NCBI RefSeq assembly: GCF_031880315.1
Contig: NZ_CP134771.1
Location: forward strand, 1,364,001-1,428,000
Direction: 5' to 3'
From: Pseudomonas baltica
GTDB taxonomy: Bacteria; Pseudomonadota; Gammaproteobacteria; Pseudomonadales; Pseudomonadaceae
Length of the DNA stretch: 64,000 bases
Position numbers and translations under genes: made by a program. The notes beneath the pieces are model-generated. The model was not told where the DNA came from and made no database searches. It saw nothing but the letters and a program-made list of their open reading frames with translations. This document shows, one piece after another, positions 1 through 8,140 of this stretch. Every line of letters starts with the position of its first letter. The stretch's first letter is position 1.

Positions 1-208
1 GCGACTGGGTCTTGCGCAGCTCGTCTTCGAGCTCGACGTTAGGCACCCGCGGCGCCAGTGCCGAGAGCTTGTAATCCAGCGCGGCAGTCAGTTCCACACC
101 GCCGGCGATCCGACGGTTGCCGATGATCGCGGCTTCGGCGCCCAGCTCGTCACGGACCAGTTTCATGGCCTGACGCATATCGGCTGCGAAAAAACGCTTA
201 ACTTGCAT
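1..208 (-). CDS. flhF: Flagellar SRP-like GTPase FlhF (N-terminal part only)
   Basis: This is the first 69 codons of FlhF, the SRP-family GTPase that sets polar placement and number of flagella. The visible start reads MQVKRFFAADMRQAMKLVRD, the usual N-terminus of Pseudomonas FlhF; the rest of the N domain and the whole GTPase domain lie beyond the left edge. It follows flhA with a 12-nt gap on the minus strand, so it is probably co-transcribed with it. Family and position are clear; nothing can be said about the catalytic part. Confidence 0.93.
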   Translation of the reverse strand, partial: MQVKRFFAADMRQAMKLVRDELGAEAAIIGNRRIAGGVELTAALDYKLSALAPRVPNVELEDELRKTQS

Positions 209-220
209 AACCCATCACCC

Positions 221-2350
221 TCAGCCGTTGGGCCCTACTGTCGCGACGATCGTAACTTGCTTGTTGTCAGGAATTTCCTGATACGCCAGTACATGTAAAT
301 TCGGAACCGCCAACCGGCCAAAGCGCGACAACATCGCTCGTACCGGCCCGGCCACCAGCAGAATCGCCGGCTGGCCTTGCATTTCTTGACGCTGGCAGGC
401 ATCGATCAGCGAACGCTGGAGTTTCTCTGCCATGCTTGGCTCCAGCAAAACGCCGTCTTCCTGACCCATTCCAGCCTTCTGCAGACTATTGAGCAAAATC
501 TGTTCCAACCTTGGCTCCAAGGTGATAACTGGCAACTCGGACTCAATGCCCACAATGCTTTGCACGATGGCGCGGGACAATCCGACGCGCACCGCAGCGA
601 CCAGCGCGCCGGTATCTTGACTCCGACCCGCGTTGTTGGCGATGGCTTCGGCAATGCTGCGGATATCGCGCACCGGCACCTGTTCAGCGAGCAACGCCTG
701 CAGGACCTTGAGCAAGGACGACAGCGACAGCACGCCGGGTACCAGCTCCTCGGCCAGCTTGGGCGAGCCCTTGCCCAGCACTTGCAGCAGTTGCTGGACT
801 TCTTCATGCCCGATCAATTCATGGGCGTGCTTTTGCAGAATCTGGTTCAGGTGAGTGGCCACTACAGTACTGGCATCGACGACAGTGTACCCCAATGACT
901 GCGCCTGGCTACGCAAACTGAGTTCGATCCACACCGCGTCCAGGCCAAAAGCCGGATCCTTGGCGTTGATACCGTTGAGCGTACCGAACACCTGGCCGGG
1001 GTTGATTGCCAGCTCGCGATCGGGATAGATCTCCGCTTCGGCGAGGATCACGCCCATCAAGGTCAGGCGGTAGGCGCTGGGCGCCAGGTCGAGGTTGTCG
1101 CGAATATGCACGGTCGGCATGAGGAAGCCCAGGTCCTGGGAGAGCTTCTTGCGCACCCCCTTGATCCGTGCCAGCAGTTGCCCACCCTGGTTGCGGTCCA
1201 CCAGCGGGATCAACCGGTAGCCCACTTCCAGGCCAATCATGTCGATGGGCGTGACGTCGTCCCAGCCCAGCTCCTTGGTTTCCTGATTGCGCGTCGGCGA
1301 TGGCAGCAAGTCTTGTTGACGCTGCGCCTCTATGACCAGCAACTCTTTGACTTCGTTCTGTTTTTTCCACAACAGGTAGGCACCACCGGCCGCCACGGCC
1401 GCCAGGCTGATAAACGCGACGTGGGGCATGCCGGGCACCGAGCCCATGATCAGCATCAACCCCGCCGAGACCGCCAGGGCCTTGGGCGACGCAAACATCT
1501 GCCGGGTGATCTGCTTGCCCATTTCTTCCGAGCCGGAGGCCCGGGTCACCATGATCGCGGCGGCAGTGGACAACAGCAGCGATGGCAACTGCGCCACCAA
1601 ACCGTCACCGATGGTCAACAGTGCATAGACCTTGCCGGCATCGGCGAAGGTCAAGCCGTGCTGGAACATGCCCACGGCCATGCCGCCAAGCAGGTTGATG
1701 AAGAGGATCAAGAGGCCGGCGACGGCGTCACCGCGGACGAACTTGCTGGCACCGTCCATCGACCCATAGAACTCGGCCTCGGCAGCGACCTCGGAACGAC
1801 GGGCCTTGGCACCCGCCTGGTCGATCAAGCCGGCATTGAGGTCGGCGTCGATGGCCATCTGCTTGCCGGGCATGGCATCGAGGGTGAAACGCGCACTCAC
1901 CTCGGAAATCCGCCCGGCGCCCTTGGTCACCACCACGAAGTTGATGATCATGAGGATCGCGAACACCACGATACCGACCACATAGTTACCGCCGATCACC
2001 ACCTCGCCAAACGCCTGGATCACCTTGCCCGCCGCCTCGTGACCCGTATGTCCGTGAAGCATGACTACCCGTGTCGACGCGACGTTGAGCGCCAGGCGCA
2101 GCAGCGTCGCCACTAGCAGGATGGTCGGGAACACGGCGAAATCGAGCGGGCGCATGGCATACACGCACACCAGCAGGACGACGATGGACAGCGCGATGTT
2201 GAAGGTGAAGAACACGTCCAGGAGGAACGGCGGCACCGGCAGCATCATCATGGCCAGCATCACCAGCAGCAACAGCGGTACGCCGATGTTGCCGCGGCTC
2301 AGGCCGACGATGTTGCTGCGGGCGGTGTTGATAAGTTGGGAACGGTCCAC
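221..2350 (-). CDS. flhA: Flagellar type III export gate protein FlhA
   Basis: 709 residues, normal FlhA length. The N-terminal half (about residues 20-320) carries the hydrophobic segments of the nonameric export gate, and the FHIPEP-family signature around residues 148-170 (RISEVSARFTLDAMPGKQ) is intact. The C-terminal half is the soluble cytoplasmic ring domain that docks chaperone-substrate complexes. FlhA uses the proton gradient, with FliPQR-FlhB, to export rod, hook and filament subunits. A candidate sigma-54 promoter lies about 60 bp upstream (2411-2425), and a short hairpin after flhB (2441-2457) suggests that flhA-flhF starts its own transcript. Confidence 0.98.
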   Translation of the reverse strand: MDRSQLINTARSNIVGLSRGNIGVPLLLLVMLAMMMLPVPPFLLDVFFTFNIALSIVVLLVCVYAMRPLDFAVFPTILLVATLLRLALNVASTRVVMLHGHTGHEAAGKVIQAFGEVVIGGNYVVGIVVFAILMIINFVVVTKGAGRISEVSARFTLDAMPGKQMAIDADLNAGLIDQAGAKARRSEVAAEAEFYGSMDGASKFVRGDAVAGLLILFINLLGGMAVGMFQHGLTFADAGKVYALLTIGDGLVAQLPSLLLSTAAAIMVTRASGSEEMGKQITRQMFASPKALAVSAGLMLIMGSVPGMPHVAFISLAAVAAGGAYLLWKKQNEVKELLVIEAQRQQDLLPSPTRNQETKELGWDDVTPIDMIGLEVGYRLIPLVDRNQGGQLLARIKGVRKKLSQDLGFLMPTVHIRDNLDLAPSAYRLTLMGVILAEAEIYPDRELAINPGQVFGTLNGINAKDPAFGLDAVWIELSLRSQAQSLGYTVVDASTVVATHLNQILQKHAHELIGHEEVQQLLQVLGKGSPKLAEELVPGVLSLSSLLKVLQALLAEQVPVRDIRSIAEAIANNAGRSQDTGALVAAVRVGLSRAIVQSIVGIESELPVITLEPRLEQILLNSLQKAGMGQEDGVLLEPSMAEKLQRSLIDACQRQEMQGQPAILLVAGPVRAMLSRFGRLAVPNLHVLAYQEIPDNKQVTIVATVGPNG

Positions 2351-2410
2351 CGGTCTTCCTCATGATCGCAAGCAAACTTTTGACGCCTGGGCGGGCGCAA
2401 TAGTGCTTGT

Positions 2411-2425
2411 GCAAGAAGCCTTCCA
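2411..2425 (-). promoter_or_regulatory. Candidate sigma-54 promoter for flhA
   Basis: The minus strand reads TGGAAG-GCTTC-TTGC. The GG and GC dinucleotides are exactly 10 nt apart, as RpoN requires; the -24 box has two mismatches to TGGCAC. The predicted transcript would start near 2399, about 50 nt before the flhA start. flhA is a known RpoN/FleQ target in Pseudomonas, which supports the call. Confidence 0.6.
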
Positions 2426-2440
2426 ACTTTCGAAACCGCT

Positions 2441-2457
2441 AAAAAACCCCTGAGGGA
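2441..2457 (-). terminator. Short terminator-like hairpin after flhB
   Basis: One base past the flhB stop the minus strand reads TCCC-TCA-GGGG followed by six T. The stem is only four base pairs including a wobble, so termination is probably partial. Confidence 0.4.
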
Positions 2458-2458
2458 G

Positions 2459-3619
2459 TCAAGGAAGATCAGCGTCATCCGGATCGGCGTCGCGCTTGAG
2501 ATCCTCTGGAATCGGCAGGTCGTCGAGGGGTTTGGGGCGCTTGCCGCGGCCGGCGCGGTACTGGCGAATCTGATAGACGTACGCCAGCACCTGGGCCACC
2601 GCCAGGTAGAGGCCGGCGGGGATCTGCGTATCGACTTCGGTGGAGTAGTAGATAGACCGCGCCAGGGCCGGCGACTCCAGCAGTTGAATCTCGTGTGCCA
2701 CGGCGATTTCGCGGATCTTCAGGGCCACGAAATCCGTACCCTTGGCCAGCAATACCGGCGCCCCGCCCTGCTCCGGGTCGTACTTGAGCGCTACCGCATA
2801 GTGGGTTGGGTTGGTGATGATCACGTCGGCCGTCGGCACGTTGGCCATCATGCGCCGCTGCGAGGCTTCGCGCTGCAGCTGACGGATCCGGCCCTTGACC
2901 TCGGGCCGCCCCTCGGCGTCCTTGTACTCGTCGCGCACTTCCTGCTTGGTCATCAACAGTTTCTGACGGCCCTGGTAGATCTGGATCGGCACATCGATCG
3001 CGGCGACGATCAACAGCCCGGCGGCCATCCACAGCGCGCTCCAGCCCACTACCTGGACGCTATGGATGATGGCCTGCTCCAACGGCTCCTTGCCGATCGC
3101 CAGCAACTGCGCCTGATCCCTGCGCAGCACCTGCAAAGCCACCAGCAGAATCACGGCAAACTTGCCCATCGCCTTGATCAGCTCGATCAAGGCGTTGATC
3201 GAGAACATGCGCTTGATGCCGCTCAGCGGGTTCATGCGGCTGAACTTGGGCGCCATCCCGCCTGGCGCGAACAACCAGCCACCCAGCGCCAACGGACTCA
3301 GCAGGGATGCCAACAACAGCACTACCAGGATCGGCTGGGTGGCCATATACGCGTCCTTGGCGGCCTGCAGCAGAAATATCTGCATATAGCGCTGATCCAT
3401 AATCACTTCGCGCGGCAGGGTGAAACTCTTCTGCATCAAGGTCACGAAGGTCTGCGCCAGGGCGCCGCCGTAGGTCAGGATGGCGCCGGTCCCCGCCAGC
3501 ATCACCGCAACGGTATTGAGCTCCTTGGAGCGAATGACCTCACCTTGTTCGCGCGAGTCGCGCTTGCGTTTGTCTGTGGGGTCTTCTGTCTTGTCGCCGC
3601 CGCTCTCGCTCTCTGCCAT
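2459..3619 (-). CDS. flhB: Flagellar export switch protein FlhB
   Basis: 386 residues. There are four hydrophobic segments in the first ~210 residues, then a cytoplasmic domain with the autocleavage site NPTH at residues 270-273 (cleavage expected between N270 and P271). That cleavage, triggered through FliK, switches export from rod/hook to filament substrates. The N-terminus is charged (residues 1-30), as usual. It sits 3 nt after fliR, at the end of the fliLMNOPQR-flhB run. The C-terminal tail after about residue 355 is rich in charged residues, a normal feature. Confidence 0.98.
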   Translation of the reverse strand: MAESESGGDKTEDPTDKRKRDSREQGEVIRSKELNTVAVMLAGTGAILTYGGALAQTFVTLMQKSFTLPREVIMDQRYMQIFLLQAAKDAYMATQPILVVLLLASLLSPLALGGWLFAPGGMAPKFSRMNPLSGIKRMFSINALIELIKAMGKFAVILLVALQVLRRDQAQLLAIGKEPLEQAIIHSVQVVGWSALWMAAGLLIVAAIDVPIQIYQGRQKLLMTKQEVRDEYKDAEGRPEVKGRIRQLQREASQRRMMANVPTADVIITNPTHYAVALKYDPEQGGAPVLLAKGTDFVALKIREIAVAHEIQLLESPALARSIYYSTEVDTQIPAGLYLAVAQVLAYVYQIRQYRAGRGKRPKPLDDLPIPEDLKRDADPDDADLP

Positions 3620-3622
3620 GGC

Positions 3623-4399
3623 TCATTGCGCCCTGATCATGCCGCGCAGCCACTGCAACGCGTCGGCGGCAATCGGCTGATACTGACTAAGAAGATCGGC
3701 CATGCTGATCCACAGGATCACCATGCCCATCACCAGGATCAGCGGAAAGCCGATCGAAAAGATGTTCAACTGCGGCGCAGCCTTGGTCATCACCCCGAAG
3801 CAGATGTTGACCACCAGCAGCGCCGTGATCGCCGGCAGCACCAACATCAGCGCGGCGCCCAGCACCCAGCCCATGCGCAGCACCAGCTCCCAGAGGTTAT
3901 TGGTGAACAGTGCGTGGCCTACGGGCAGCGTCGTGAAACTCTCGGTCAGTACCTCGAACACCACCAGATGGCCGTTCATCGACAGGAACAACAGCGTTAC
4001 CAGCATGGTGAAAAACTGCCCGACTACCGCCGACGACACGCCATTGGTGGGGTCGATCATGGACGCGAACGACATGCCCATCTGCACCGCCAGGATCTGC
4101 CCGGCGATGGCGAACACCTGAAACAGCATCTGCAGCGACAAGCCCATCATCGCCCCGACGATGATCTGCTCGGCGATCAGCAGCATGCCGCTCGGGTCCA
4201 GCGGATTGACCTGCGGCATCGGCGGCAACCCCGGCACGATGCACACGGTAATGGCCACCGCGAGGTACAGGCGGATACGCCGCGAAACGGTATTGGCACC
4301 GAAGATCGGCATGGTGGTCAGCAGCGCGGCCACGCGGAACAGCGGCAGGATGAAGGTCGCCACCCAGGTGCTGATCTGCAGATCGGTCAGTTGCAGCAC
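3623..4399 (-). CDS. fliR: Flagellar export gate protein FliR
   Basis: 258 residues, almost entirely hydrophobic, with about six membrane-embedded segments. FliR is a core part of the FliP5Q4R1 helical export gate in the basal body. It lies between fliQ (6-nt gap) and flhB (3-nt gap) in the conserved fliOPQR-flhB order, so translational coupling is likely. The ATG at 4399 is the natural start; the protein begins MLQLTDLQISTWVATFILPL. Confidence 0.97.
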   Translation of the reverse strand: MLQLTDLQISTWVATFILPLFRVAALLTTMPIFGANTVSRRIRLYLAVAITVCIVPGLPPMPQVNPLDPSGMLLIAEQIIVGAMMGLSLQMLFQVFAIAGQILAVQMGMSFASMIDPTNGVSSAVVGQFFTMLVTLLFLSMNGHLVVFEVLTESFTTLPVGHALFTNNLWELVLRMGWVLGAALMLVLPAITALLVVNICFGVMTKAAPQLNIFSIGFPLILVMGMVILWISMADLLSQYQPIAADALQWLRGMIRAQ

Positions 4400-4405
4400 T
4401 GCGGG

Positions 4406-4675
4406 TCAGCCAATCAACTGCGGGATGCTGGTGTACAGGCGCGTGATGTAGTCCATGAAGGTCTGCACCACCCAGGGCCCGCCGACGATGACGGTCACCA
4501 GCATCACCAGCAGGCGCGGCAGAAAGCCCAGGGTCTGCTCGTTGATTTGCGTGGCGGCCTGGAACATCGCCACGATCAGCCCGACGATCAAGCTGGGCAA
4601 GACCGAAAAGGACACCATCACCACGGTCAGCCACAGGGCATCGCGAAACAGGTCAAGCGCGACTTCTGGAGTCAT
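4406..4675 (-). CDS. fliQ: Flagellar export gate protein FliQ
   Basis: 89 residues with two long hydrophobic helices (about residues 12-40 and 48-80), the standard FliQ size and shape. The start was set at the ATG at 4675 (MTPEVALDLFRDALW), preceded by an AGGAG-type ribosome site; a TTG 18 nt upstream is open but would lack that site. FliQ surrounds FliP/FliR in the export gate. It is flanked by fliP and fliR in the canonical operon. Confidence 0.97.
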   Translation of the reverse strand: MTPEVALDLFRDALWLTVVMVSFSVLPSLIVGLIVAMFQAATQINEQTLGFLPRLLVMLVTVIVGGPWVVQTFMDYITRLYTSIPQLIG

Positions 4676-4705
4676 GGGGCGATTCTCCTGCAATCGGCAA
4701 TGGCG

Positions 4706-5458
4706 TCAGACACCGCCGAAACTGCCAGCCAAGGTACCAATGATCAGGGCCCAGCCGTCGACCAGCACGAACAGCATGATCTTGAATGGCAACGAGATGA
4801 TCAGCGGCGACAGCATCATCATGCCCATGGCCATGAGGATACTGGCGATCACCAGGTCGATGACGAGGAACGGAATGAAGATCATGAAACCGATCTGAAA
4901 CGCCGTCTTGAGCTCGGAGATCACGAACGCCGGGACGATGATGGTCAAGGGTGCCTGATCCGGCCCGATGATGTCGGTGCGCTTGGACAAGCGCACGAAC
5001 AGGTCCAGATCGCTCTGCCGGGTTTGCGCCAGCATGAAATCCTTCAACGGCACCTGGGCCTTGGCCAAGGCATCCTGGGCGCTCATCTTCTCGGCCATAT
5101 AGGGCTGCAAGGCGTCGGTGTTCACGCGGTCGAACACCGGCGCCATGATGAACAGGGTCAGGAACAGCGCCATGCCGGTCAACAACTGGTTGGACGGTGT
5201 CTGCTGCAGGCCCAGGGCCTGACGCAAGATGGAGAAGACGATGATGATCCGCGTGAAGCTGGTCATCAGCATGACGCCCGCCGGGATGAAGCTCAGCGCG
5301 GTCATGATCAGCAAAATCTGCAGGCTGACCGAATATTCCTGCTGGCCGTTGGCACCATTGGACAGGGTGATGGCCGGGATCGACAGCGGATCGGCGGCCA
5401 GCGCCATAGGCGCCACGACCACCAGCAACAGCGTCAAGAGGATGCGCACGGCGCCCAT
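4706..5458 (-). CDS. fliP: Flagellar export gate protein FliP
   Basis: 250 residues. It begins with a cleavable signal peptide (about residues 1-21, ending APMALA), typical of FliP, followed by four hydrophobic segments and the conserved stretch [25 protein letters not shown] near residues 66-90. FliP pentamer forms the central pore of the export gate. The start overlaps the last base of the fliO stop region (shared position 5458), which points to translational coupling. Confidence 0.97.
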   Translation of the reverse strand: MGAVRILLTLLLVVVAPMALAADPLSIPAITLSNGANGQQEYSVSLQILLIMTALSFIPAGVMLMTSFTRIIIVFSILRQALGLQQTPSNQLLTGMALFLTLFIMAPVFDRVNTDALQPYMAEKMSAQDALAKAQVPLKDFMLAQTRQSDLDLFVRLSKRTDIIGPDQAPLTIIVPAFVISELKTAFQIGFMIFIPFLVIDLVIASILMAMGMMMLSPLIISLPFKIMLFVLVDGWALIIGTLAGSFGGV

Positions 5459-5934
5459 TACTTCTTATCCTTCTGATCCTTGCCCAGCAGTTCCATCAGG
5501 CGCTGGGCGAATTCGGGCGCAGCCTGCTCGCTGCGAGCGGGGCTGCGCACGGGCTCCTTCATGACATGCAGCGAGGTGATCCGGCCCGGGCTGACCCCCA
5601 GCAGGACCTGCTCGTCGCCAATCTGTACCAGCACCAGCCGATCGCGCGGCCCCAGCGCCCGCGCACTGACGATATCGATGACCTGCCCACCCCGAGGCGC
5701 GGCCTGCTGGACACGGCGGACCACCCAGGCCAGGGCAACGATCACCGCCAGAACCACCAGCAGCCCGAGCATCAGCTGGGTCAACTGCCCGGCCATACTG
5801 CCGCCGGTTGCAGCCGCCACCGTCGCGGCAGGCCCTGCGGCCCCAGGACCCGCTTCGTTGGTTGCCGGCGCCCCGACGGTGGCGGCCAGAGCCGAGAACG
5901 GCAGAACGGCGAGCGCCATCAGCCAGCGCTTCAT
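5458..5934 (-). CDS. fliO: Flagellar export gate assembly protein FliO
   Basis: 158 residues. There is an N-terminal signal-like segment (residues 1-18), an Ala/Gly/Pro-rich stretch, one transmembrane helix (about residues 50-72), and a conserved small cytoplasmic FliO domain (about residues 80-135). FliO stabilises FliP during gate assembly and is not in the final structure. It touches fliP and fliN by single-base overlaps at both ends, in the standard fliN-O-P order. Confidence 0.95.
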   Translation of the reverse strand: MKRWLMALAVLPFSALAATVGAPATNEAGPGAAGPAATVAAATGGSMAGQLTQLMLGLLVVLAVIVALAWVVRRVQQAAPRGGQVIDIVSARALGPRDRLVLVQIGDEQVLLGVSPGRITSLHVMKEPVRSPARSEQAAPEFAQRLMELLGKDQKDKK

Positions 5935-6401
5935 CAGCGCAGCTTCTTGATACGTTCGCTGGGGCTGATCACGTCCGTCAGGCGGATGCCGAACTTCTCG
6001 TTGACCACCACCACCTCGCCATGGGCGATCAAGGTGCCGTTGACCAGCACGTCGAGGGGTTCGCCGGCCAGACGATCGAGTTCGATCACCGAGCCCTGGT
6101 TGAGTTGCAGCAGGTTGCGGATGTTGATCTCGGTGGCGCCAACCTCCATGGAGATGGTCACCGGGATATCCAGGATCACGTCCAGGTTGGGGCCTTCGAG
6201 GCTCACCGCGTGGCTCGCCTTGGGCATGGAACCGAACTCTTCCATGGGCAAGCGCGTGCCCTGTGGCTTGGACGCAGCATCGGCCGCCAGCAGCGCATCG
6301 ATATCGCCCTGACCACCGTCACCGGATTCGCCCAGGGCCGCGGCCCATTCATCGGCAAGCGCCTGGTCTTCCGCGGAGGTTATTTCGTTTTCGTCAGCCA
6401 T
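5934..6401 (-). CDS. fliN: Flagellar C-ring switch protein FliN
   Basis: 155 residues. The first ~70 residues are acidic and variable; the last ~80 form the SpoA (FliN/HrcQ-type) domain, with the typical VTISMEVGATEINIRNLL and ALPLDVLVNG-like core (here GEPLDVLVNG). FliN forms the base of the C-ring with FliM, takes part in switching and binds FliH. It follows fliM after a 53-nt gap and overlaps fliO by one base. Confidence 0.97.
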   Translation of the reverse strand: MADENEITSAEDQALADEWAAALGESGDGGQGDIDALLAADAASKPQGTRLPMEEFGSMPKASHAVSLEGPNLDVILDIPVTISMEVGATEINIRNLLQLNQGSVIELDRLAGEPLDVLVNGTLIAHGEVVVVNEKFGIRLTDVISPSERIKKLR

Positions 6402-6454
6402 GAGGGTCCTCGACAGGCAAAAATTCAGTGATTACAGGCCGCATAACGCGCTGT

Positions 6455-7423
6455 TCAGCGGCGCTCTATCGGCTCGATGACTTGCAGTGCCAGGTGGCCC
6501 TTGTGGGACCCCAGCTTGGCCTTGAACGACGGCACGCCATTGGCGCGCAGGACCAGTTCATCCGGCAGTTCTATCGGGATCACGTCGCCCGGCTGCATGT
6601 GCAGGATATCCCGCAGCTTGAGCTGGCGACGCGCTACGGTGGCGCCCAACGGCACGCTCACATCCAGCACGTCTTCACGCAGGGCTTTGCTCCAGCGCTC
6701 GTCCTGATCGTCGAGATCGGACTGGAAACCGGCATCGAGCATTTCGCGCACCGGCTCGATCATCGAATACGGCATGGTCACGTGCAGATCGCCGCCACCG
6801 CCATCTAGCTCGATGTGGAATGTAGACACCACCACCGCCTCACTAGGACCGACAATGTTGGCCATGGCCGGGTTCACTTCAGAGTTGATGTACTCGAAGT
6901 TGAGATCCATGATCGCCTGCCACGCCTCTTTCATGTCGACGAAAACCTGGTCGAGCACCATGCGCACGACGCGCAGCTCGGTGGGCGTGAATTCACGGCC
7001 TTCGATCTTGGCGTGACGGCCATCGCCACCGAAAAAGTTGTCCACCAGCTTGAATACCAGCTTGGCGTCGAGAATGAACAGCCCGGTCCCACGCAGGGGC
7101 TTGATCTTGACCAGGTTGAGGCTGGTGGGCACGTACAGCGAATGCACGTACTCGCCGAATTTCATCACCTGCACGCCACCCACCGCCACATCGGCGGACC
7201 GGCGCAGCATGTTGAACATGCTTATGCGGGTGTAGCGGGCGAACCGTTCGTTGATCATCTCGAGGGTCGGCATCCGCCCCCGCACGATACGGTCCTGGCT
7301 GGTCAGGTCGTAGCTTTTGACCGAGCCGGGTTCGCCATTGCTTTCGGTTTGAACCAGGCCATCGTCGACGCCATGCAACAGCGCGTCGATTTCATCCTGG
7401 GAGAGCAGATCCTGCACGGCCAT
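6455..7423 (-). CDS. fliM: Flagellar motor switch protein FliM
   Basis: 322 residues, normal length. The N-terminal CheY-P binding peptide is present (LLSQDEIDALLHG, residues 6-18). A middle CheC-like domain (about 45-235) and a C-terminal SpoA domain (about 250-320) follow. FliM links FliG to FliN in the C-ring and receives the chemotaxis signal. It lies 9 nt downstream of fliL in the fliL-led operon. Confidence 0.98.
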   Translation of the reverse strand: MAVQDLLSQDEIDALLHGVDDGLVQTESNGEPGSVKSYDLTSQDRIVRGRMPTLEMINERFARYTRISMFNMLRRSADVAVGGVQVMKFGEYVHSLYVPTSLNLVKIKPLRGTGLFILDAKLVFKLVDNFFGGDGRHAKIEGREFTPTELRVVRMVLDQVFVDMKEAWQAIMDLNFEYINSEVNPAMANIVGPSEAVVVSTFHIELDGGGGDLHVTMPYSMIEPVREMLDAGFQSDLDDQDERWSKALREDVLDVSVPLGATVARRQLKLRDILHMQPGDVIPIELPDELVLRANGVPSFKAKLGSHKGHLALQVIEPIERR

Positions 7424-7432
7424 GTCGTGCTC

Positions 7433-7942
7433 CTACTGCAATACGAAATTGGTGAACAGCAACTGATCGACGACCAGCTTGCCGACTTCCTTTTGCGCCA
7501 CTTCCTGCACACTCGCGGTGGCTTTCTGACGCAACATCTCCTGGCCGATCGGCGTTGCCAGTGCATCGAAACTCTGCCCCGAGAACAGCATCACCAGGTT
7601 GTTGCGGATCACCGGCATGTGCACCTTGAGGGCATCCAGGCCCGCTTGATCGCGGGTCATCAGGGTGATGCTGACCTGCAGATAGCGCTGGCGACCATTC
7701 TGATCGAGGTTGACCACAAACGCCGGTGACAGCGCTTCATAGATAGCCGGCGCCTTGCCGGCCGGGGTCGTCGCCACGGCGGGATGGTCGTCTGGCTTGG
7801 CCATGGATTTGTGCAGGAAGAACCAGGTGCCGCCCACCGAGCCACCAATGACCACCAACATGGCGACAACGATGATGATGATGAACTTGAGTTTGCCTTT
7901 GCCTTTGACTGCGGGGTCTTTCGCTTCTTCGCTCTGCGCCAT
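7433..7942 (-). CDS. fliL: Flagellar basal-body stator-associated protein FliL
   Basis: 169 residues: a short cytoplasmic N-terminus rich in Lys, one transmembrane helix (about residues 19-43, LKFIIIIVVAMLVVIGGS), then a periplasmic domain of the FliL family. FliL rings surround the MotAB stators and stabilise them under load. It is the first gene of the fliLMNOPQR-flhB run and has a sigma-54 promoter at 7994-8008. Confidence 0.97.
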   Translation of the reverse strand: MAQSEEAKDPAVKGKGKLKFIIIIVVAMLVVIGGSVGGTWFFLHKSMAKPDDHPAVATTPAGKAPAIYEALSPAFVVNLDQNGRQRYLQVSITLMTRDQAGLDALKVHMPVIRNNLVMLFSGQSFDALATPIGQEMLRQKATASVQEVAQKEVGKLVVDQLLFTNFVLQ

Positions 7943-7993
7943 GCCAATAATCCGTCGCTAATCGGTTTTAAACTACCGCACGATTAGGGGAGA

Positions 7994-8008
7994 GCAAGTG
8001 TTATGCCA
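7994..8008 (-). promoter_or_regulatory. Sigma-54 promoter for the fliL operon
   Basis: The minus strand reads TGGCAT-AACAC-TTGC, 5/6 in the -24 box and perfect in the -12 box with correct spacing. The start of transcription would be near 7982, about 40 nt before fliL. fliL is an RpoN/FleQ-controlled class II operon in Pseudomonas. Confidence 0.8.
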
Positions 8009-8062
8009 GAAGTCTGATTGGAGGTGTCAAAGACGACATGAATGGGGTGCAGCAGATGGCCT

Positions 8063-8130
8063 CTTCGCGCTCAGAACTCGCTGCCACAGGTACACATAGG
8101 CGCCTGTGGCAGCGGGCACTGCCCGCGAAG
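8063..8130. repeat. REP-like nested inverted repeat between fliK and fliL
   Basis: A perfect 12-bp inverted repeat (CGCTGCCACAGG at 8079-8090 and its complement at 8103-8114) is nested inside a 7-bp outer pair (CTTCGCG 8063-8069, CGCGAAG 8124-8130). It lies just after the fliK stop, so it probably also acts as a transcription end or RNA-stabilising structure. Such elements are frequent in Pseudomonas intergenic DNA. Confidence 0.75.
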
Positions 8131-8140
8131 GGGGTAGACA

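Noticed and set aside
2684..5476. A 930-codon open frame on the plus strand
   Set aside because: It lies fully antisense to flhB, fliR, fliQ and fliP; His/Gln/Arg-rich composition is the usual product of reading GC-rich genes backwards, and it has no recognisable domain.
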